Below the pieces are notes generated by a model. That model searched no databases, was not told the origin of the DNA, and saw only the letters and a list, made by a program, of their open reading frames with translations. Below are positions 12,743 to 17,197 of a stretch of 17,197 bases of DNA, piece by piece. Origin of the DNA: Clostridia bacterium BRH_c25 (GTDB lineage: Bacteria; Bacillota_A; Clostridia; Lutisporales; Lutisporaceae); NCBI GenBank assembly GCA_001515955.1, contig LOES01000208.1:1-17197 (forward strand), written 5' to 3'. The position numbers and the translations under genes are program-made. The first letter of the stretch is position 1, and each line of letters opens with the position of its first letter.

Positions 12743-12771
12743 TTGAAAAGGTGAGAATTCCGTGTTAGAAT
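12743..12771 (+). promoter_or_regulatory. Promoter of the thiamin salvage operon
   Basis: TTGAAA (12743-12748), a 17-bp spacer, and TAGAAT (12766-12771). Transcription would begin near 12778, some 15 bases before the TPP aptamer. Position and spacing are ideal for a sigma-A promoter. Confidence 0.65.
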
Positions 12772-12793
12772 GATAGTAAATTAATAATTTTTG

Positions 12794-12887
12794 TACTAGG
12801 GGGGCTGGAAAGGCCAGCTGAGATAGAGAACCGACAAAGTCTCTGACCCTTTTACCTGATCTGGATAATACCAGCGTAGGGAAGTAA
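12794..12887 (+). promoter_or_regulatory. TPP riboswitch (THI element)
   Basis: All conserved parts of the thiamin pyrophosphate aptamer are present in order: ACTAGGGGGGC at the 5' side, CTGAGA (12818-12823) which recognises the pyrimidine, a variable P3 stem (AGAGA…TCTCT), GACCC, then CCTGATCTGGATAAT, ACCAGCG and TAGGGAAGT at the 3' side. P1 can form between TACT (12794-12797) and AGTA (12883-12886). TPP binding is expected to shut off the downstream operon through the terminator at 12907-12941. Confidence 0.95.
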
Positions 12888-12906
12888 CATGTTTATGAAG
12901 ATATAT

Positions 12907-12941
12907 AAGCATAAATCCTTATAAGTGGGTTTATGCTTTTT
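12907..12941 (+). terminator. Riboswitch-controlled intrinsic terminator
   Basis: AAGCATAAATCC (12907-12918) pairs with GGGTTTATGCTT (12927-12938) throughout, including one T-G pair, around an eight-base loop, and the T run ends at 12941. It lies 20 bases after the aptamer and before thiW. TTTATG at 12892-12897 could pair with CATAAA of the left arm and act as a short antiterminator. Confidence 0.85.
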
Positions 12942-12948
12942 CTTATGG

Positions 12949-12965
12949 CCCCTTCTAGTACAAAA
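12949..12965 (+). promoter_or_regulatory. Sequence complementary to the 5' side of the TPP aptamer
   Basis: CTAGTACAAAA (12955-12965) is an exact complement of TTTTGTACTAG (12789-12799), which includes the 5' strand of P1. The adjacent CCCC (12949-12952) can extend onto GGGG at 12800 past a small bulge. It lies only a few bases before the thiW ribosome site AGGAGGGG (12971-12978). It could compete with P1 in read-through RNA. Confidence 0.5.
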
Positions 12966-12985
12966 GTAATAGGAGGGGTATTTTT

Positions 12986-13477
12986 ATGCAAACCAAAAAA
13001 CTTACATTTTCAGCATTGCTTGTAGCGATAGGTGTAATGGCAGGCAATATAATCTATATACCTGTCGGAGCAGCCAAATGCTTTCCGGTGCAGCATACAA
13101 TCAATGTCATATCGGGGGTGCTGCTAGGACCATGGTATGCTGTAGCAAATGCTTTTCTGGTTTCCTTGCTGCGGAACATGCTGGGTACAGGTTCGCCCTT
13201 GGCTTTTCCGGGGAGCATGATAGGAGCTTTTTTAGCAGGGGCCCTGTATCTTAAGCTCGGCAAGAAATCATGGGCAGTGCTGGGGGAGATATTTGGAACA
13301 GGCATATTGGGCGGCTTATTGGCATTCCCGATAGCGAAGCTCATATTAGGAAAGGATGTTGCGGCTTTCTACTTTGTAATACCTTTTCTGATCAGTACTA
13401 TAGGGGGCAGCATAATTGGGTATTCCATTCTAAAGGTCATGGAAAGAAATAATGTATTAAAGAAGTTAAATGCTTAA
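12986..13477 (+). CDS. thiW: Thiazole precursor ECF transporter S component ThiW
   Basis: A 163-residue membrane protein of the energy-coupling-factor S-component type. The N-terminus MQTKKLTFSALLVAIGVMAG contains the alanine-rich first helix that contacts EcfT. The phrase IPVGAAKCFPVQHTINVISG with GPWYAVANAF is characteristic of ThiW, and five to six hydrophobic segments are visible. ThiW is predicted, from its riboswitch and gene neighbours in many Firmicutes, to import the hydroxyethylthiazole moiety; the shared EcfAAT module would be elsewhere. The start has AGGAGGGG eight bases upstream. It is the first gene under the TPP riboswitch, with the thiD start 14 bases after its stop. Confidence 0.92.
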   Translation: MQTKKLTFSALLVAIGVMAGNIIYIPVGAAKCFPVQHTINVISGVLLGPWYAVANAFLVSLLRNMLGTGSPLAFPGSMIGAFLAGALYLKLGKKSWAVLGEIFGTGILGGLLAFPIAKLILGKDVAAFYFVIPFLISTIGGSIIGYSILKVMERNNVLKKLNA

Positions 13478-13490
13478 GGGGGATGGTAAT

Positions 13491-14297
13491 ATGAAAAATG
13501 TTTTGACCATAGCAGGCTCGGACAGCAGCGGTGGTGCAGGAATACAAGCCGACTTGAAAACCTTTTCTGCTCATGGTGTCTATGGCATGAGTGTGATAAC
13601 TGCGGTTACCGCCCAAAACACGCAAGGTGTCTTTGGGGTGCAGGACATATCGGCTGAATTGATCAGCAAACAGATAAAAGCAATATTTGAGGATATAAGA
13701 GTAGACAGCTTGAAAATAGGCATGGCATCTCAAATAAGCACAATTAATGCAATTGGTGAAGGGCTCCAATATTACAAGCCTTCGAATATTGTTTTAGATC
13801 CGGTTATGATATCAAAAAGCGGATATCAGCTCTTACAGCAGTCGGCAATTGAAGCATTGATCGGTATATTGCTTCCTTTAGCAAGGGTAGTTACCCCAAA
13901 TATCCCTGAGGCTGAAGTTATTACAGGTATAAAGATCGGAAGTATTGCGGAAATGGAAAAGGCTGCGGGGATGATTTTCAAAATGGGGTCCGGGAATGTA
14001 TTGGTTAAGGGCGGCCACCTGGAGGATGAGGCAATAGACATACTGTTTGACGGTAATAGATTCACCTATTTGAAAAGCAGGAGAATTGATACAAAAAACA
14101 CCCATGGGACGGGTTGTACCTTGTCCGCCGCCATTGCCTCCAACCTGGCAATAGGGGATTCCGTTGAGGAAGCTGTGACAAAAGCAAAGGAGTATATTAC
14201 TGTTGCAATAGAGAATTCCTTATCCATAGGCAAAGGGGCAGGGCCTACAGATCATTTTTATACCTTGTACAAGAAGGCAGGTGTATCATATGAATAA
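13491..14297 (+). CDS. thiD: Hydroxymethylpyrimidine/phosphomethylpyrimidine kinase ThiD
   Basis: A 268-residue ribokinase-fold kinase that phosphorylates HMP and then HMP-P to HMP-PP. The N-terminal substrate motif AGSDSSGGAGIQADLKTF (8-25), DPVM (103-106), TPN (135-137), KGGH (173-176) and the C-terminal NTHGTGCTLSAAIA (203-216) with its catalytic Cys are all intact. The start ATG 13491 follows AAGGGGG (13476-13482) by eight bases; an earlier in-frame ATG at 13470 overlaps thiW and has no good site. It is the normal length for a single-domain ThiD and is not fused to ThiE or ThiN. It supplies HMP-PP to ThiE, from HMP imported by the next gene product. Confidence 0.96.
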   Translation: MKNVLTIAGSDSSGGAGIQADLKTFSAHGVYGMSVITAVTAQNTQGVFGVQDISAELISKQIKAIFEDIRVDSLKIGMASQISTINAIGEGLQYYKPSNIVLDPVMISKSGYQLLQQSAIEALIGILLPLARVVTPNIPEAEVITGIKIGSIAEMEKAAGMIFKMGSGNVLVKGGHLEDEAIDILFDGNRFTYLKSRRIDTKNTHGTGCTLSAAIASNLAIGDSVEEAVTKAKEYITVAIENSLSIGKGAGPTDHFYTLYKKAGVSYE

Positions 14298-15504
14298 AGG
14301 CGGCAATAACATTTCACTCCTAAGCTTTTTCGCTTTATGGTTCGGGGCATCTGTTTCAATAGCTGAGATACTTACCGGAGGACTGCTTGCACCTCTTGGC
14401 TTCAGGAACGGCCTGACAGCAATAATAATCGGGCACTTAATCGGAACAGCAATTTTAGTACTGGGCGGGATAATCGGTACTGAAGAAAGGCTCCCTTCCA
14501 TAATGTCAACCGGCATATCCTTTGGTACATACGGTGCTTACTTGTTTTCAGTACTAAATGTGCTGCAGCTGATCGGATGGACTGCGGTTATGATTATATC
14601 CGGTGCAAGGTCAGTGAATGAAATATCAAAAGCATTGTGGTCCTTTGACTGTATTAATCTTTGGAGCATTATAACAGGAGGGCTTATCTGCTTATGGATC
14701 TTGTTCGGCAAGAATGGGTGGAAAAAGCTGAATCTGGTTGCTGCAGCTCTGCTTTTTCTGCTTACAATCCTGCTGAGTACTGTTGTTTTCAAGAATAGTG
14801 AGTTGTTTGCCAAAGGAGTTGAAGGTACAATGTCCTTTGGAACGGCTATAGAGCTTAACGTAATAATGCCTCTTTCATGGCTGCCCCTGATAGCTGATTA
14901 TACAAGGTTCGCAAAAAGAAAAAGGGACGGTGTCATAGGAAGCTTTCTGGGTTATTTTTTAGGAAGTTCATGGATGTATACCATAGGCCTTGGCGCGGCA
15001 ATTGTTGCAGGCAATCCTGACCCCGGCGCAATGATGCTGGCTGCCAATTTAGGGTTTACTGCCCTGGGAATAGTTATCCTGTCCACAGTAACTACAACAT
15101 TTCTTGATGCATATTCGGCAGGGGTGACATTTTTGAATATATTCCCGAAGCTGAGTGAAAGAAAAGCCGCCTTAACTATGGGAATAATAGGAACATTGAT
15201 TGCTATAGCTGCACCAATAGAGCAATATGAGAACTTTTTATATGCAATAGGTTCGGTTTTTGCACCACTTTTTGCAATACTGCTTACAGATTATTTTATT
15301 ATAAAAAAGAACAGCAGGCTTCAGGAAGGGCTTCTGGTAAACTGGACAGCGGCGGCAGTCTGGATTATTGGTGTAATACTGTACTATCAATTTATAAAGC
15401 TTGACCTCGTACTGGGTGCAACAGTTCCTGTAATGGCAGCAACAGGTGTGATTTATACTCTTTCCTGGAGGTTGACTGAAAAATGGAAGCTATTAAAAAA
15501 GTAA
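14290..15504 (+). CDS. cytX: Hydroxymethylpyrimidine permease CytX (NCS1 family)
   Basis: A 404-residue transporter of the nucleobase:cation symporter-1 family with about twelve hydrophobic helices. The start FFALWFGASVSIAEILTGGL, then GTYGAYLFSVLNVLQLIGWT, and the mid-protein SWLPLIADYTRFAK are typical of the CytX/CodB group. CytX is assigned to uptake of HMP by its regular presence in TPP-riboswitch operons. ATG 14290 overlaps the end of thiD by eight bases (ATGAATAA); AAGGCAGGTG is six bases upstream. A GTG at 14281 is possible but lies in that site. The 3' end overlaps thiM by 22 bases, which indicates translational coupling along the operon. Confidence 0.93.
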   Translation: MNKGGNNISLLSFFALWFGASVSIAEILTGGLLAPLGFRNGLTAIIIGHLIGTAILVLGGIIGTEERLPSIMSTGISFGTYGAYLFSVLNVLQLIGWTAVMIISGARSVNEISKALWSFDCINLWSIITGGLICLWILFGKNGWKKLNLVAAALLFLLTILLSTVVFKNSELFAKGVEGTMSFGTAIELNVIMPLSWLPLIADYTRFAKRKRDGVIGSFLGYFLGSSWMYTIGLGAAIVAGNPDPGAMMLAANLGFTALGIVILSTVTTTFLDAYSAGVTFLNIFPKLSERKAALTMGIIGTLIAIAAPIEQYENFLYAIGSVFAPLFAILLTDYFIIKKNSRLQEGLLVNWTAAAVWIIGVILYYQFIKLDLVLGATVPVMAATGVIYTLSWRLTEKWKLLKK

Positions 15505-16295
15505 CTGTGCTCTTGAAAAAAATAAAAGAAAGCAGACCGGTAATACATCACATAACTAATTATGTGACTATGAATGATAGTGCAAACATTGTGTTGGCTG
15601 TTGGAGGTTCGCCGATTATGGCAAATGACATGGCCGAGGTCGAAGAAGTAGTGGCAATATCAAGAGCGTTGGTGCTCAATATAGGAACCCCCAACCATGA
15701 TAATTTCCGGTCAATGCTTCTTGCAGGAAAAAAAGCCAACGAACTGGGTATTCCAATTGTATTTGACCCTGTTGGCGCGGGTGCTACGACTTTTAGAAAG
15801 GAAATATGCAGCAGGCTGCTGACAGATATCAAACCGGCGGTTATCAAAGGAAATATTTCCGAAATCATGCAGCTGGCCGGCTTGAATGGTTATTTCCACG
15901 GAATAGACTCCTATTTGGATATTGACAATGGAAAAGAGCTTGTCCGGGAGCTGGCCGGGAAGCTGAATTGCATTGTTGCGGCTACAGGCAGGAGGGATAT
16001 GGTTTCTGACGGTGAAATAACCTTCATTATAAATAATGGACATGAGATGCTTTCAAGGATTACAGGGACAGGGTGTATGACTTCATCCCTGATCGGCGCA
16101 TTCTGCAGTGTAACACAGGACTATCTGACGGGGGCTGCCGGCGGTATAATGGCGATGGGAATTTCAGGGCAGCTTGCTTTTGGCAGCTTACTTCCCAATG
16201 AGGGAGTAGGAACGTTCAAAGCAAGGCTTTTTGACAGTGTATGTAAGCTTAGTGAAGACACATTTATAAAGGAAGGTGAGGTAGATGTTGAATAA
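15483..16295 (+). CDS. thiM: Hydroxyethylthiazole kinase ThiM
   Basis: A 270-residue kinase that phosphorylates 4-methyl-5-(2-hydroxyethyl)thiazole for salvage. Family motifs: HHITNYVTMNDSANIVLAVG (22-41) with GGSPIMA, DPVGAGAT (95-102), KGNISEI (122-128) and RITGTGCMTSSLIGAF (192-207), with catalytic Cys198. The ATG lies inside the end of cytX and is preceded by GGAGGTTG eleven bases upstream. Length is normal. Its substrate would be imported by ThiW and its product used by ThiE. The last 11 bases overlap the start of thiE. Confidence 0.96.
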   Translation: MEAIKKVTVLLKKIKESRPVIHHITNYVTMNDSANIVLAVGGSPIMANDMAEVEEVVAISRALVLNIGTPNHDNFRSMLLAGKKANELGIPIVFDPVGAGATTFRKEICSRLLTDIKPAVIKGNISEIMQLAGLNGYFHGIDSYLDIDNGKELVRELAGKLNCIVAATGRRDMVSDGEITFIINNGHEMLSRITGTGCMTSSLIGAFCSVTQDYLTGAAGGIMAMGISGQLAFGSLLPNEGVGTFKARLFDSVCKLSEDTFIKEGEVDVE

Positions 16296-16917
16296 AGGGC
16301 AGATAAATTATTCATTATACCTGATAACCGACAGAAAGGTATTGAGGGGTAAGGAGCTGCTTGGCAGTATAGAGGCGGCTGTAAAGGGAGGAGTGACTTT
16401 AGTACAGCTGAGGGAAAAAAATATAAATTCACAGGATTACTACAATCTGGCTGTAAAAGTCAAGGAGATAGTTGATAAATACAATGTACCGCTTATTATT
16501 AATGACAGGGTTGATATAGCTTTGGCTGTCAATGCCCATGGGGTGCACCTGGGACCGGAGGATTTGCCGGTAGCTGCTGCGAGAGCTATTATGGGTCCTG
16601 ATAAAATTATTGGAGCATCTGCCAACTGTGTTGAAGAAGCGCTTTCTTTCCGGAGACAGGGAGCGGATTATCTGGGAATAGGTGCTTTGTTCCCGACTGA
16701 AACGAAAAGCAACACCGAGCATGTAAGTCTTGAACAACTGAAAGCAATTAAAGAAGCTGTACATATGCCTGTGGTCGGAATTGGCGGGATAAATTCTGAA
16801 AATGCCCTTTCGGTTAAAGCTGCAGGGGTTGATGGGATAGCAGTGGCTTCTGCTGTTTTGGGCAGTGAGAATATATTTGAGGCAGCACAGTACTTGCGCA
16901 ATATTGAGAAAAAGTAA
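16285..16917 (+). CDS. thiE: Thiamin-phosphate synthase ThiE
   Basis: A 210-residue TIM-barrel enzyme that couples HMP-PP with thiazole phosphate to form thiamin phosphate. Motifs: LYLITDR (11-17), QLREKN (41-46), INDRVDIAL (72-80), HGVHLGPEDLP (85-95), GIGALFPTETK (131-141) and VVGIGGI (163-169), covering diphosphate and Mg2+ binding. GPEDLP replaces the more usual GQxDLP, a tolerated variant. The start ATG 16285 lies within the last codons of thiM, with AAGGTGAGG four bases upstream. It closes the salvage pathway. ThiL, needed to make TPP, is not in the window, nor are the de novo genes thiC and thiG. Confidence 0.96.
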   Translation: MLNKGQINYSLYLITDRKVLRGKELLGSIEAAVKGGVTLVQLREKNINSQDYYNLAVKVKEIVDKYNVPLIINDRVDIALAVNAHGVHLGPEDLPVAAARAIMGPDKIIGASANCVEEALSFRRQGADYLGIGALFPTETKSNTEHVSLEQLKAIKEAVHMPVVGIGGINSENALSVKAAGVDGIAVASAVLGSENIFEAAQYLRNIEKK

Positions 16918-16924
16918 ATATTTC

Positions 16925-16960
16925 GGATTCATATAGAATCCTTCCTGTTTTATCAATTGG
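16925..16960 (+). terminator. Possible weak terminator after thiE
   Basis: GGATTC (16925-16930) and GAATCC (16936-16941) form a six-base stem around ATATA, followed by TTCCTGTTTTAT. The stem is short and the T run is interrupted, so the call is tentative. Confidence 0.35.
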
Positions 16961-16976
16961 TATGAGCATTACCCTA

Positions 16977-17005
16977 TTGTCACTTATTGGTTACTATTGT
17001 AGAAT
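16977..17005 (+). promoter_or_regulatory. Candidate promoter of the UPF0145 gene
   Basis: TTGTCA (16977-16982), a 17-bp spacer and TAGAAT (17000-17005), followed by a leader of about 60 bases before the ATG. Each hexamer matches the consensus at five of six positions. Confidence 0.5.
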
Positions 17006-17073
17006 TAATATGATAGTTAATATTTGCTTGCTTCAAAAGCAATACTATTATAAAAGTTATGGAGGGATTCTAA

Positions 17074-17197
17074 ATGATAGTTACAACAACTCCTTCGGTT
17101 GAAGGGAGAAAAATTATTGAATACAAAGGCATAGTTTTTGGTGAAGTAATATCAGGAGTAGATTTTATCAAGGACTTTGCAGCAGGTCTTACCAACT
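17074..17197 (+). CDS. UPF0145 (YbjQ-like) protein, 5' end only
   Basis: The first 41 codons of a gene cut by the window end. The peptide starts [20 protein letters not shown] and continues [21 protein letters not shown]. This matches the N-terminus of the UPF0145/YbjQ family: the MI.TTTPS.EG opening and G.VFGEVI.GV.F..D. These are small (about 105-residue) pentameric cytoplasmic proteins, sometimes called heavy-metal-binding domain proteins, whose function is not settled. The ATG follows GGAGGG (17061-17066) by seven bases. It has its own likely promoter and is probably not part of the thiamin operon. Confidence 0.85.
   Translation, partial: MIVTTTPSVEGRKIIEYKGIVFGEVISGVDFIKDFAAGLTN

Noticed and set aside
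16429..16956. Minus-strand 175-codon frame opposite thiE
   Set aside because: The plus strand encodes a complete ThiE with all motifs, so the minus frame is a by-product.

Overview
The window reads as chromosomal DNA from a Gram-positive, AT-rich member of the Clostridia. The signs are strong AGGAGG-type ribosome binding sites, TTG and GTG starts, many U-tract terminators, a clostridial-style thiamin salvage operon (ThiW, CytX, ThiM) behind a TPP riboswitch, and a UPF0145 gene. A relative of Acetivibrio or Ruminiclostridium would fit, but that placement is inference. No tRNA, rRNA or CRISPR array was seen.

Layout. Positions 1-591 hold the C-terminal end of a sensor histidine kinase, closed by a terminator. 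Positions 859-5029 form a compact + strand cluster: a polytopic 4Fe-4S membrane protein, a 46-residue membrane peptide, a LolD/MacB-type ABC ATPase and a 795-residue FtsX-like permease. The kinase may sense for this transporter module. Positions 5064-7720 are an accessory scar: an internally deleted IS3-family element, a remnant of a serine recombinase, an intact MerR-TipAS regulator with a MerR-type promoter, and a second MerR-TipAS gene that has lost its DNA-binding end. A 25-bp imperfect direct repeat flanks the intact regulator unit.

Positions 7778-8288 have no gene but hold a run of palindromes and hairpins leading into an unknown 89-residue protein and an unusual regulator with four Myb/SANT-like repeats. 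Positions 9749-12519 encode an FtsEX-type ABC complex preceded by a secreted PcsB/CwlO-like coiled-coil protein. That protein has no recognisable hydrolase domain and ends in a beta-rich domain instead. A 186-bp MITE-like element abuts the ftsX stop codon.

Positions 12743-16917 are a thiamin salvage operon: promoter, TPP riboswitch and terminator, then thiW, thiD, cytX, thiM and thiE. ThiW and CytX would import the thiazole and the pyrimidine, ThiM and ThiD would phosphorylate them, and ThiE would join them to thiamin phosphate. The last four genes are tightly coupled, three of the junctions being overlaps. The window ends inside a UPF0145 (YbjQ-like) gene with its own promoter.

The strongest candidates for something undescribed are the FtsEX system with a hydrolase-free partner, the structured region before the Myb-repeat regulator, the 4Fe-4S/peptide/ABC cluster, and an anti-P1 complement downstream of the TPP riboswitch.
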